Positions 43,122 to 51,860 of a DNA stretch of 64,000 nucleotides are shown in pieces; the stretch's first letter is position 1; each line of letters starts with the position of its first letter. The DNA is from an uncultured Agathobacter sp. GTDB taxonomy: Bacteria > Bacillota > Clostridia > Lachnospirales > Lachnospiraceae. The DNA lies in contig CAKRCS010000008.1 in assembly GCA_934307695.1 (NCBI GenBank), positions 19,495 to 83,494 of the forward strand, written 5' to 3'. The position numbers and the translations under genes were made by a program. The notes under the pieces are model-generated. The model was given only the letters and a program-made list of their open reading frames with translations. It did not search any database and was not told the DNA's origin.

Positions 43122-45969
43122 TATAAAAGAGTTTCTAAAAAAATTTTTCAGCTCAAGATTGTTTATTTTGTCGGTGGTCGTGATCGCAATGTTTGGGACG
43201 ATGATCGCGCGCGTGTTTTACCTTCAGATCGTAAATGGTGCGTATTATCAGAAGAACTTCACCATGCGTATCCAGAAGCCGCTTACGATCGAGGCGGCGA
43301 GGGGAAATATCTACGACTGCAATGGACGGCTGCTTGCATACAATGAGCTTGCCTATGCTGTCATTTTTTACGATACATACGGAAGCAGTTCCTCTAAGAG
43401 CAGAAAGCTCAATGCGGAGCTTGCACAGATCATTCAGGCAATCGAGGACAATGGGGAATCCATCACGAATGATTTCCGTATCGCTTATGATGAGGAGACG
43501 GATACATTCAGCTACACCGTATCCGGGACAAGCCTGAAACGTTTTCTGGCGGATGTGTTCGGAAAGGTTTCCTACGACAAGCTTGAGTACAACAAGGATT
43601 TTAACTTCGACGAGGCGAACGCGACGGCGGAGCAGGTCATGGATTTTCTGATGCATGACAAAAAGAGCGGTTTTTCCGTACATACACTCGATGAGAAAAC
43701 CGGGACGGAGGAGGACAGCAAGTACGACTTCTATACAAAGAAGATGGCGTATGAGATCGTTGTCCTGCGCTATGCGATCAATGCGAACCGCTATACCAAG
43801 TACAATCCGACCACGATCGCGGAAGATGTTTCCGACCGGGTGGTTGCGTATATGAATGAGCATTCAGACGAGCTGATCGGCGTTGAAATCTCCGAGGAGA
43901 CGGTGCGAAGATACAATTACAGTGAGTATTTTTCTTCCATCATCGGCTACACCGGACGTATCTCCGACTCGGAATACGAGCAGCTGTCGGCAAATGACAG
44001 CAGCTATACGACCAACGACATTATCGGTAAGACCGGTCTGGAGCAGTATTATGAGAGCTATCTTCGCGGAACGAACGGCGAGCGCGAGGTCTATGTAGAC
44101 AGCGTGGGACGTATCTCCGAGGTCATCCGCAACGTGGATGCGGTAACTGGCTGTGACCTGTATTTGAGCATTGATGCGGAGCTTCAGGCGGCGGTTTACC
44201 AGCTGTTAGAGCAGGAGCTTGCCGGTATCCTTTATTCCAATATCAAGGATGGCAACATCCCGATCAATGATGTGTATTATGCGCTGATCAACAATAACAT
44301 CATTGACATAACGCATTTTGCGGCGGAGGATGCGTCTGCCACGGAACAGAAGCTTCAGGCAATCTTTGACGAGCGGGCGCAAAAAGCACTTTCGGACATC
44401 TCCGAACAGCTTAGTGCGTCAGAGCCGTATAACAACAATGACATGCCGGATGAGATGCTTGATGATTTCACCTGTGTAATGAGTCTTTTGCGTGAAAATG
44501 GTATCCTTTTATCCAGGCAGATCGACACAGACGACGCAATCTATCAGGAGTGGCGTGCCGGCAATTTAAGCCCGAAGGCATATTTAAATTACTGTATCTC
44601 ACAGCAATGGATCGATATCGCACAGCTTCAGGTGGATGAGAAATACGCAGACTCCCAAGAGGTTTACCAGACCTTGTGCAGCTACATCGTAGAAGAACTC
44701 GCTTCCAATCTCGATTTTGGAAAGATGGTTTACAAGTATGCGATCGATGACGGGGAAGTAAAGGGGAAAGAGCTCTGCCTGATCCTGTTCGATCAGAATA
44801 AGCTTGATTATGACGATGCTTCGGTGAACGGGCTGACGGACGGTTCCATCTCCCCATACAACTTTATCATGCAGAAGATCAATAACATCGAGATCACGCC
44901 TGCACAGCTTGCCCTTGATCCGTGTACGGCTTCCACCGTTATCACGGATGTCGCAACCGGCCAGATCCGGGCGCTTGTAAGCTATCCGGGCTATGACAAC
45001 AACCGGCTTGCAAACGGAGTTGACGCGGAGTATTTCAACAGCTTGAATCAGGATCTTTCCAATCCGCAGTACAATTACGCGACGCAGGAGCGGACGGCAC
45101 CGGGATCTACCTTTAAGATGGTGACGGCAACCGCGGGACTGGCGGAGAGCTTTATCGATGTCAGCACACAGATCGTAGATAAAGGTCAGTTCATGGAGAT
45201 CAGTAATAAGCCAAAATGCTGGAAATATCCGGGCAATCACGGCTCAATCAATGTGTCGGAAGCACTGCGTGATTCCTGCAACTATTTCTTCTATACCGTA
45301 GGATATGAGATGAGTCTTAAAAGTACCGGCGTGTATGATGATGCACTTGGTATTTCCTATATCCAGAAATATGCGTCCATGTATGGGCTGGATCGAAAGA
45401 CCGGCATCGAGATTGAGGAGAATACACCGGAGATCGCGGATTCTTATCCGGTCATGGCAGCGATCGGACAGAGTAATAACAACTATACGACGGTATCGCT
45501 CTCAAGATATGTGACGGCGGTTACCTCCGGAAAGCTTTATGATTATCAGCTTATGGACCGCATTGTCGATCCGCAGGGAGATACGATCGAACAGTACGAG
45601 AAAACGTATACGGATATTTCGGATGTGCTTGATACCACACAGTGGGATGCGATCCATTCCGGCATGAAGATGGTGGTGGAAAAGCTTGCTTCGTTTAAGG
45701 ATTTCCCAATCGTGGCAGCGGGCAAGACAGGTACTGCACAGCAGGTGGAGACGCGCCCGAACCACGCGCTTTTTGTCGGCTATGCACCGTATGACAACCC
45801 GCAGATCACGATTGCAACGCGAATCGCGTATGGCTATACTTCCCACAACGCAGCGGCTGCGGCAAAGAATATCTTCTCCTACTATTTTGGAGTACAGACA
45901 CTGGATGAATTGTTATCCGCAAATGCAGAGGGTACCAATGCTTCTGCTGACAATGTTTCACAAGACTGA
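43111..45969 (+). CDS. mrdA: Penicillin-binding protein 2-type transpeptidase with large insertion
   Basis: A class B PBP that cross-links peptidoglycan in the elongasome. I take TTG 43111 (AAGGAG 11 bases upstream), giving 952 residues; another TTG at 43078 is possible. One membrane helix (about 13-35) is followed by the PBP dimer domain (EAARGNIYDCNGRLLAYN). The transpeptidase has S666 in PGSTFK, SxN in RDSCNYFFYT and K872 in GKTGTAQQ. About 225 residues, mostly helical and acidic, are inserted between ELQAAVYQLLEQELAGIL and DPCTASTVITDVATG, making it far longer than the 600-700 residues usual for PBP2. It overlaps mreD by 11 bases. Confidence 0.9.
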   Translation: MIYDIKEFLKKFFSSRLFILSVVVIAMFGTMIARVFYLQIVNGAYYQKNFTMRIQKPLTIEAARGNIYDCNGRLLAYNELAYAVIFYDTYGSSSSKSRKLNAELAQIIQAIEDNGESITNDFRIAYDEETDTFSYTVSGTSLKRFLADVFGKVSYDKLEYNKDFNFDEANATAEQVMDFLMHDKKSGFSVHTLDEKTGTEEDSKYDFYTKKMAYEIVVLRYAINANRYTKYNPTTIAEDVSDRVVAYMNEHSDELIGVEISEETVRRYNYSEYFSSIIGYTGRISDSEYEQLSANDSSYTTNDIIGKTGLEQYYESYLRGTNGEREVYVDSVGRISEVIRNVDAVTGCDLYLSIDAELQAAVYQLLEQELAGILYSNIKDGNIPINDVYYALINNNIIDITHFAAEDASATEQKLQAIFDERAQKALSDISEQLSASEPYNNNDMPDEMLDDFTCVMSLLRENGILLSRQIDTDDAIYQEWRAGNLSPKAYLNYCISQQWIDIAQLQVDEKYADSQEVYQTLCSYIVEELASNLDFGKMVYKYAIDDGEVKGKELCLILFDQNKLDYDDASVNGLTDGSISPYNFIMQKINNIEITPAQLALDPCTASTVITDVATGQIRALVSYPGYDNNRLANGVDAEYFNSLNQDLSNPQYNYATQERTAPGSTFKMVTATAGLAESFIDVSTQIVDKGQFMEISNKPKCWKYPGNHGSINVSEALRDSCNYFFYTVGYEMSLKSTGVYDDALGISYIQKYASMYGLDRKTGIEIEENTPEIADSYPVMAAIGQSNNNYTTVSLSRYVTAVTSGKLYDYQLMDRIVDPQGDTIEQYEKTYTDISDVLDTTQWDAIHSGMKMVVEKLASFKDFPIVAAGKTGTAQQVETRPNHALFVGYAPYDNPQITIATRIAYGYTSHNAAAAAKNIFSYYFGVQTLDELLSANAEGTNASADNVSQD

Positions 45970-46019
45970 CGGATACCATTCACATATACAAATTATTTAA
46001 CAAGGAGGTTTCTTTTTTC

Positions 46020-46844
46020 ATGGGTGAAGCGATTGTTTTCACTTCAGGAAAAGGCGGTGTTGGCAAGACAACAACGATTGCCAATATCGGTGCAGGACTT
46101 TCACAGTTAGATAAAAAAGTCGTCATGCTCGACGCGGACATGGGACTTCGGAATTTGGATGTTGTTATGGGGCTGGAGGACCGGATTACCTACAACCTGC
46201 TGGATGTACTTGATAATCAGTGCAGACTGAACCAGGCACTCATCAAGGATAAAAGGTATCCGAGCCTGTACATGATCCCTGCTTCCCTGAAGCAGAAAAA
46301 GCTTGCCGATTACGAGGACCGGCTTAAAAATCTGATCGGACAGCTCAAAAAAGAATTTGATTACTGCCTGATCGACTGTCCGGCGGGAATTGATGATGGG
46401 TTTCATTTTGCGGTATCGGCGGCGGATAAGGCAATTATTGTCACAACGCCTCATATCTCTGCGGTGCGCGATGCGGGAAGAGTTGTATATCTTCTGGAAG
46501 CCCGCAGGTTCTACAATATGGAGCTTTTGATCAATGAGACAAACGACCGCATGATGCGCCGGCATGACATGATCTGTGCCAAGGAAATCGAGGAAATCTT
46601 AGGGATCAACTGTTTAGGCTGCATCCCGGAGGATGAAAAGGTGATTGTCAGCCAGAACCGGGGCATTCCGGTCATTTCCATGAGGTCGGATGCGGGGAAG
46701 GCATATCGTCAGGCTGCAAGAAAACTGCTCACGCCGCGGATCAATGTGACGGATCTGTCTAAGGAGTCTGAGGACAAAAAGGAAACTGCTTCCAAGGACA
46801 GCTTTCACATTTTCCGGAGAAGGGAATGCAATTATGAGGGGTAG
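46020..46844 (+). CDS. minD: Septum site-determining ATPase MinD
   Basis: A ParA/MinD-type deviant Walker ATPase that binds the membrane and positions the division site. The 274 residues start with GEAIVFTSGKGGVGKTTTIAN and include VVMLDADMGLRNLD and CLIDCPAGIDDG. The C-terminus (SFHIFRRRE) is a poor match to the usual amphipathic membrane helix. AAGGAGG lies upstream. minE follows with an 11-base overlap, but no minC lies in the 50-base gap after mrdA, where one would be expected. Confidence 0.95.
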   Translation: MGEAIVFTSGKGGVGKTTTIANIGAGLSQLDKKVVMLDADMGLRNLDVVMGLEDRITYNLLDVLDNQCRLNQALIKDKRYPSLYMIPASLKQKKLADYEDRLKNLIGQLKKEFDYCLIDCPAGIDDGFHFAVSAADKAIIVTTPHISAVRDAGRVVYLLEARRFYNMELLINETNDRMMRRHDMICAKEIEEILGINCLGCIPEDEKVIVSQNRGIPVISMRSDAGKAYRQAARKLLTPRINVTDLSKESEDKKETASKDSFHIFRRRECNYEG

Positions 46845-47037
46845 AGGAGAGCGTACCGGTTCCATTGCAAAAGAACGTTTAAAGCTGATGCTTGAGGCCG
46901 AGCCGGTGGAATGCGGTCAGGATAAGATGGCACAGATGAAGAAGGAAATCTCCGAGATCGTCAGCCGCTATTTTGATGTGCCGTCCGATGGATATGAGAT
47001 CAAAGTAATACTAAAGCAAAATAAGAAAAGAGCGTAA
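46834..47037 (+). CDS. minE: Cell division topological factor MinE (short)
   Basis: Stimulates MinD ATPase and drives its release from the membrane. Only 67 residues, shorter than the roughly 88 of Escherichia coli MinE. It keeps the MinD-contact segment SIAKERLKLMLEAEP and the dimer segment KKEISEIVSRYFDVP, and ends soon after the last beta strand (YEIKVILKQN). The basic N-terminus MRGRGERTGS could contact membrane. It overlaps minD by 11 bases. Confidence 0.9.
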   Translation: MRGRGERTGSIAKERLKLMLEAEPVECGQDKMAQMKKEISEIVSRYFDVPSDGYEIKVILKQNKKRA

Positions 47038-47038
47038 T

Positions 47039-48175
47039 ATGTTTAAACAGTACAAATTGAAAGACTATCATTTTCAATTAATTCTATATCTTGTGCTGCT
47101 GACGGTTATCGGAATCGCGGTGATCGGCAGCGCAGAGGAATCTGTGCAGAGAAAGCAGATTATAGGCTTTATGGCGGGACTGGTCATCATGGTGATCCTA
47201 TCTCTTTTGGATTATTCGGTCCTGCTTAAGCTGTCCTGGATCTACTATATCGGAAGTGTCGGTCTTTTGGTGCTGGTGCAGACAAGCTTAGGAGATAGTG
47301 CCAACAACTCCCAGCGGTGGATAGAGATCGCCGGAATCCGTTTTCAGCCATCCGAGCTTGCGAAGATTACGCTGATCCTGTTTTTTTCGTATTTTTTCTG
47401 CAAATATCAGGAGAAAATCAATAAGATATGGCTGCTGGCATTATCTTTTATACTGGTAGGGGTTCCTCTTTTACTGATCTACAAGCAGCCGGATACTTCA
47501 ACGATGATCGTTACCGCATTTATTTTCGTTGTCCTCTTGTTTATTGCGGGATTAAGTTATAAAATAGTCCTAACAGTTCTTGGAATTGCAATTCCGATTG
47601 CTATAGTAGGAATAACATATCTGCTGTCACATGCAGAAGAATTGATTGACAAGGGGTTTTACCAGATGAAGCGTATCATGTCGTGGCTGGATCCGACGAA
47701 CCCGCTTTATACGGATAGTGCGCTTCAACAGCAGAATTCCATCATGGCGATCGGTTCCGGACAGTTATGGGGCAAGGGACTTGGCAATGATGCTGCAACC
47801 TCTGCCAAAAATGCCAACTTTATCATCGAGCCGCAGACGGATTTCATCTTTGCGGTAGCAGGTGAGGAGCTTGGATTTGTCGGAACCGCTGTGATCATTC
47901 TTCTACTGTTTTTGATTGTGATGGAATGTATCCTGATCGGACGTAAGGCGAAGGACTTAAGTGGGCGGCTGATCTGTTGCGGAATGGCTTCCCTGATCGG
48001 TTTTCAGAGTTTTGTCAACATTTGTGTTGCTACAGGCCTGATGCCGAACACGGGCGTAACACTTCCGTTCGTCAGCTATGGACTGACTTCATTGATGACA
48101 TTGTATATTGGCATGGGGTTTGTCCTGAATGTCGGTTTACAGCCGCTGAAATATACAAAGGGGGTAACTTTATGA
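47039..48175 (+). CDS. rodA: RodA/FtsW/SpoVE family peptidoglycan glycosyltransferase
   Basis: A SEDS-family polymerase that builds glycan strands with its PBP partner, here most likely the PBP2 encoded three genes upstream. The 378 residues hold about ten membrane segments. Family motifs include RWIEIAGIRFQPSELAKI, YKQPDTSTMIV and the C-terminal GLMPNTGVTLPFVSYG. The operon context with mreBCD and mrdA favours RodA over FtsW. The stop overlaps mgsA (ATGA). Confidence 0.94.
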   Translation: MFKQYKLKDYHFQLILYLVLLTVIGIAVIGSAEESVQRKQIIGFMAGLVIMVILSLLDYSVLLKLSWIYYIGSVGLLVLVQTSLGDSANNSQRWIEIAGIRFQPSELAKITLILFFSYFFCKYQEKINKIWLLALSFILVGVPLLLIYKQPDTSTMIVTAFIFVVLLFIAGLSYKIVLTVLGIAIPIAIVGITYLLSHAEELIDKGFYQMKRIMSWLDPTNPLYTDSALQQQNSIMAIGSGQLWGKGLGNDAATSAKNANFIIEPQTDFIFAVAGEELGFVGTAVIILLLFLIVMECILIGRKAKDLSGRLICCGMASLIGFQSFVNICVATGLMPNTGVTLPFVSYGLTSLMTLYIGMGFVLNVGLQPLKYTKGVTL

Positions 48176-48567
48176 ATATCGGACTTGTAGCACATGACTC
48201 CAAGAAAAAACTTATGCAGAATTTCTGTATCGCGTATCGCGGGATTCTTTGCAAAAATGAGCTCTATGCGACCGGTACGACCGGACGATTGATCGAGGAG
48301 GTTGCAAATCTTCAGGTGCATAAGTATCTTGCGGGACATTTAGGGGGATCACAGCAGCTTGGAGCACAGATCGAGCACAATGAGATCGATCTCGTTATTT
48401 TCCTGCGCGATCCGCTTAAGCCAAAGTCACATGAGCCGGATGTCAACAGCATTGTAAAGCTATGTGACGAACACAATATTCCGCTTGCAACCAACCTTGC
48501 CACGGCTGAGTTATTGATTAAGTCACTTGATAGAGGAGATTTGGACTGGCGTGAGATGTACAAATAA
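48172..48567 (+). CDS. mgsA: Methylglyoxal synthase
   Basis: Converts dihydroxyacetone phosphate to methylglyoxal and phosphate, a glycolytic overflow bypass. The 131 residues show the N-terminal IGLVAHDSKKKLM, the phosphate-binding TGTTGRLIEE, HLGGSQQLGA and the catalytic-aspartate strand DLVIFLRDPL. ATG 48172 overlaps the rodA stop; the longer frame upstream is inside rodA. Its fixed place behind rodA in Lachnospiraceae has no clear metabolic explanation. Confidence 0.95.
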   Translation: MNIGLVAHDSKKKLMQNFCIAYRGILCKNELYATGTTGRLIEEVANLQVHKYLAGHLGGSQQLGAQIEHNEIDLVIFLRDPLKPKSHEPDVNSIVKLCDEHNIPLATNLATAELLIKSLDRGDLDWREMYK

Positions 48568-49534
48568 GATAAACAGGATCAAACTGCTATGCATTGTATG
48601 TATAGCAGCGATTTTTATGAGCGGATGTGGGCAGGCGGTAGTCATCGAGAATCCATATTCGGTTTACAATTCAAAATTAAGTGTGTATGACACCGATACT
48701 ACGGAGTCAAGCTTTTTTGCCACGGATCTGTGTGTGACGGACGGGGCGGATCTTGGCACGGACAAGACCGATTCGACTGTTGCGGAGGGCGGAGGCGTGT
48801 TCAACCTGACGACCGGAGAGGTCACATACAGCCAGAATATGTTCGGCAAAATGTACCCGGCAAGCACGACAAAGATCCTGACGGCTTACATTATCATCCG
48901 CGATTGCAATATGTCGGATATGGTGACGGTCAGTGCCAATGCCGTCGATCAGGCTTCCGATTCTTCCATCTGTAATCTGCGGGAGGGCGATGTGATCTCG
49001 GTTAAGAACCTGCTGTACGGTCAGATGCTCGCAAGCGGCAACGACGCGGCAATCGCGCTTGCAGAGTTTCACTCCGGCACGGTCGAGGCGTTTGTGGATG
49101 AAATGAATGCCACGGCAAAGAACCTTGGCGCGACAAGCAGCCATTTTGTCAATCCGAACGGTCTGCCGGACGAGGATCATTACACGACGATCTACGATAT
49201 GTACCTGATCTTTAAAGAGGCGGTGCAGTATGAGGATTTCGTATCGATCATCGGGAATAAGGAAGTTACGGTCAACTATCTGAATAAGAAGGGGGATGCG
49301 GTTGAAAAGACCTGGAGCAACACCAACCGCTATATTTCCGGCAAATACGATGCGCCGGAGGGCTTTACCATATTAGGTGGCAAGACAGGCACCACGAATG
49401 CTGCCGGATATTGTCTGGTACTATATTCCATGAACCCGGAGGGGGATAAGATCATCAGTATCGTTTTCAAGGCGGACGGAAGATCGAATCTTTATCATCT
49501 GATGAGCCAGATGTTGAGTGGCTTTGCGAAATAG
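48551..49534 (+). CDS. D-alanyl-D-alanine carboxypeptidase, lipoprotein form
   Basis: A low-molecular-weight penicillin-binding protein (DacA/DacF family, peptidase S11) that trims D-alanine from peptidoglycan stem peptides. I choose GTG 48551, which overlaps the mgsA end by 17 bases and has AGAGGAG upstream; TTG 48527 is an alternative. The leader IKLLCIVCIAAIFMSGC ends in a lipobox, so the protein should be lipid-anchored. Active-site motifs are S105-T-T-K108 (PASTTKILTA), SGN in LASGNDAAIA and KTG in GGKTGTTNAAG. No C-terminal PBP5 beta domain is evident. Confidence 0.9.
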   Translation: MRCTNKINRIKLLCIVCIAAIFMSGCGQAVVIENPYSVYNSKLSVYDTDTTESSFFATDLCVTDGADLGTDKTDSTVAEGGGVFNLTTGEVTYSQNMFGKMYPASTTKILTAYIIIRDCNMSDMVTVSANAVDQASDSSICNLREGDVISVKNLLYGQMLASGNDAAIALAEFHSGTVEAFVDEMNATAKNLGATSSHFVNPNGLPDEDHYTTIYDMYLIFKEAVQYEDFVSIIGNKEVTVNYLNKKGDAVEKTWSNTNRYISGKYDAPEGFTILGGKTGTTNAAGYCLVLYSMNPEGDKIISIVFKADGRSNLYHLMSQMLSGFAK

Positions 49535-49537
49535 TGA

Positions 49538-49566
49538 TTGTTTTTTGCAGGCACATATAATATAAT
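49538..49566 (+). promoter_or_regulatory. Candidate sigma-A promoter for the small P-loop gene
   Basis: TTGTTT (49538-49543), a 17-base spacer and a perfect TATAAT (49561-49566). A second TATAAT overlaps it at 49556. It separates the following gene from the mre/min block. Confidence 0.55.
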
Positions 49567-49614
49567 AAATCTAGCAATAGTTATTATAAAACGTGCTTCG
49601 GGAGGGAATTTACA

Positions 49615-50037
49615 ATGATTGAAATCATCTGTGGTGTCAAGGGAAAAGGCAAGACAAAGGAATTACTGGACAAGGTAAATACATCGGTTACTGCCGCAAG
49701 CGGAAGCGTTGTTTACCTGGATAAGAGCCAGAAGCATATGTATGAGCTGGACAATAAGGTGCGTCTGATCAATGTTATGGATTATCCGATCACGGACTGC
49801 GATGAGTTTCTTGGATTCGTCTGCGGAATCGTGTCACAGGATAATGATCTTGAGGAGATGTATTTGGACAGCTTCCTTACAATCGCATCTATCACAACGG
49901 AAGAAGAGCTCGTAAAGGCAATCGAGAAGCTTGATATTATCAGCGAGAAGTACAAGGTACGCTTTGTACTGAGCATTTCCAAGGATAAGGAAGATCTTCC
50001 GGAGTGTGCAAAGGCAAAGGTTGTCATTGCTTTATAA
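49615..50037 (+). CDS. Small P-loop-like hypothetical protein
   Basis: A 140-residue soluble protein I do not recognise. It starts with IIEIICGVKGKGKTKELLDK-like Walker A spacing (GVKGKGKT at residues 7-14), then VVYLDKSQKHMYELD and an acidic helical C-terminal half. The size suggests a minimal nucleotide-binding protein. It has its own promoter, a GGGAGGG ribosome site and its own terminator, so it is a single-gene unit, probably well expressed. Confidence 0.75.
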   Translation: MIEIICGVKGKGKTKELLDKVNTSVTAASGSVVYLDKSQKHMYELDNKVRLINVMDYPITDCDEFLGFVCGIVSQDNDLEEMYLDSFLTIASITTEEELVKAIEKLDIISEKYKVRFVLSISKDKEDLPECAKAKVVIAL

Positions 50038-50049
50038 GAAAATTTATCC

Positions 50050-50079
50050 GGGGTGCTGATTCATCAGCACCCCTTTTTT
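50050..50079 (+). terminator. Intrinsic terminator after the small P-loop gene
   Basis: A perfect 10-bp GC-rich stem (GGGGTGCTGA / TCAGCACCCC), loop TTCA, followed by six T residues (50074-50079). Confidence 0.9.
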
Positions 50080-50084
50080 CTATC

Positions 50085-50291
50085 TCAATCCTCCATTGTG
50101 GAACGGATACGGCCGAAAAAGCTGATCATGTAAAGACCACTTAAGCCCACGATCGCATAGATAATACGGGTAAGCCATGTCATGTCCCCGAAAAGAAGAG
50201 ACACGAGATTAAATTGGAAGAAACCAACCAATCCCCAATTGATACAGCCGATCACTGCCAACACCAATAAGGTATAATCTAACCATTTCAT
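50085..50291 (-). CDS. DUF378 family small membrane protein
   Basis: A 68-residue protein with two membrane helices (LDYTLLVLAVIGCINWGLVG, IIYAIVGLSGLYMISFF), matching the DUF378/YuzA family of unknown function. The start was set at 50291, after a very strong AGGAGGTGA ribosome site on the minus strand; the longer frame upstream is not supported. It is the only minus-strand gene between 23.0 and 55.9 kb. A possible promoter (TTCACA, 17 bases, TGTAAA) lies upstream on the minus strand. Confidence 0.85.
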   Translation of the reverse strand: MKWLDYTLLVLAVIGCINWGLVGFFQFNLVSLLFGDMTWLTRIIYAIVGLSGLYMISFFGRIRSTMED

Positions 50292-50363
50292 AGTGCATTC
50301 ACCTCCTGTTTTATTGGTAGTATCTTTCAAATTTACAAAAATATGTACAAAAATTGTGAATAG

Positions 50364-50392
50364 TTGTAATCGGCAAAAAAGAATGCTATGAT
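50364..50392 (+). promoter_or_regulatory. Extended -10 promoter for the HlyD-like/yggS/sepF unit
   Basis: TTGTAA (50364-50369), a 17-base spacer and TATGAT (50387-50392) preceded by TGC. The predicted start near 50399 gives a leader of about 50 bases. Confidence 0.6.
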
Positions 50393-50406
50393 AATACAGC
50401 AAAAGA

Positions 50407-50427
50407 GGGACGCAAAGGAAGCGTTCC
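50407..50427 (+). promoter_or_regulatory. 5' leader hairpin
   Basis: GGGACGC (50407-50413) and GCGTTCC (50421-50427) form a 7-bp stem, one G-U pair included, around loop AAAGGAA. It lies just after the predicted transcript start and before the real ribosome site AGAGGAG at 50435. It could stabilise the mRNA; no other role is supported. Confidence 0.45.
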
Positions 50428-50449
50428 GAGGGTAAGAGGAGCAATTATT

Positions 50450-51841
50450 TTGGCTGGAGCAAAGAATATTGTAAAATATCGCAAACCGCGGAACATCAAC
50501 ATCGGACTTGTGATCTTTTTGGTTATTATCGTATATATCGCATTTAACGTTTTCCAGTATGTTACATCCGAGAGCATTGCAGCTTACGAGGTAAGCCAGG
50601 GCGCGATCGCGACCGACAATACCTACCGTGGGCTGATTCTGCGAAAGGAGTCGGTTGCATATGCGGAGCGTGCCGGATATATCAATTATTACGCAAAAAA
50701 TGCTGCCCGCGTATCGGTAAACGACGCTGTTTATTCGATCGATACCAAGGGAAACATATCGGACAAGATCAGTCAGGCAAGCGCAGGGGACACAACGCTC
50801 TCCGCAGCTTCGATCAAGGAGATTGCGCAGAAGCTTGATAGCTTTACCAACGCCTACAATTCGAAGGATTTTTCAAATGTTCTGGCGTTTAAGGAGGATC
50901 TGTCCTCCACGCTGCAGCAGATGATCAATACGGCAGCACTTGAGTCTTTAGGCGATCAGGTAAGCCTTGCGGCTTCCAACAGCACGTTTTATCTGGTCTA
51001 TCCGGAGGAGACGGGGCTTGTTACCTATTATACCGATGGCTACGAGGACGATTCCATTGAAGATTTTAATGCGTCCTATATGGACTTTTCCGGTTATACC
51101 AGGAATAACCTAAACACCAACGAGAAGGTGGAGGCGAATACGCCTGTCTACAAGCTGGTGACGGATGAGATGTGGGATGTGGTGATCGAGATCTCCGAAC
51201 AGCAGGCAGAAGCCTTCGCGGAGAGTGGCTCCGTCAGGATCCGCTTCTGTGAGGATAATTTTACAACGAATGCAAGATATACTGTCTTAAAGGATCAGAA
51301 CCGCTATTTTCTGGATCTTCGGATGCAGACGGCGATGGTGCGTTACATCAATGAACGTTTTGTAGATATCGAGCTGGCGGTCAATGACCAGAGCGGGCTT
51401 AAGATCCCAAAGTCTGCGATCACGACGAAGGAGTTTTATACGGTGCCGAAGGAAGCCTTTGCACAGGGCGGCGATTCCAACAATCTCGGACTTCTGATCT
51501 CGAAAACGACCGAGGATGGCGAGCAGGTTGTGTTTGTCACACCGACGATCTACTATGAGACGGATGACTTCTATTACATTGACGATGAGGATGTCACGGC
51601 GGGGGACGTTGCACTCATAAACAATTCCTCCAAGCGGTATACCATCGGAACGGACAAGGATTCGCTGATCGGCGTATACAATATCAACAAGGGTTATGCA
51701 GTATTCAAGCAGATCAACATCATGTATGAGAATGAGGACTATGCGATCGTTGAGCAGAAAACGGCGTATGGAATCTCCTTGTACGATCACATTGCATTAG
51801 ACGGTTCAAAGCTTACAGAAAACCAGCTGATTACAAAATAG
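50450..51841 (+). CDS. HlyD-like single-pass membrane protein
   Basis: A 463-residue protein started by TTG 50450 (AGAGGAG 8 bases upstream). A basic N-terminus and one helix (about residues 15-38; INIGLVIFLVIIVYIAFNVF) are followed by a lipoyl/barrel-sandwich hybrid half-motif (YRGLILRKESVAYAERAGYINYY), a helical region, and a beta-barrel domain (VYKLVTDEMWDVVIEISEQQ, LKIPKSAITTKEFYTVPKEA). This is the layout of HlyD/MFP adaptor proteins, but no ABC transporter or MacB-type partner is nearby. In Clostridia relatives often precede yggS-sepF, as here, so a division or envelope role is possible. Confidence 0.75.
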   Translation: MAGAKNIVKYRKPRNINIGLVIFLVIIVYIAFNVFQYVTSESIAAYEVSQGAIATDNTYRGLILRKESVAYAERAGYINYYAKNAARVSVNDAVYSIDTKGNISDKISQASAGDTTLSAASIKEIAQKLDSFTNAYNSKDFSNVLAFKEDLSSTLQQMINTAALESLGDQVSLAASNSTFYLVYPEETGLVTYYTDGYEDDSIEDFNASYMDFSGYTRNNLNTNEKVEANTPVYKLVTDEMWDVVIEISEQQAEAFAESGSVRIRFCEDNFTTNARYTVLKDQNRYFLDLRMQTAMVRYINERFVDIELAVNDQSGLKIPKSAITTKEFYTVPKEAFAQGGDSNNLGLLISKTTEDGEQVVFVTPTIYYETDDFYYIDDEDVTAGDVALINNSSKRYTIGTDKDSLIGVYNINKGYAVFKQINIMYENEDYAIVEQKTAYGISLYDHIALDGSKLTENQLITK

Positions 51842-51860
51842 ATTGGAGTGTACGGGTACG

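Noticed and set aside
50399..50445. Cyclic-di-GMP (GEMM-I) riboswitch suggested by GGGACGCAAAG
   Set aside because: The upstream half of the aptamer and the P2/P3 features are missing, and the predicted transcript starts only a few bases before the motif. A simple hairpin explains it.
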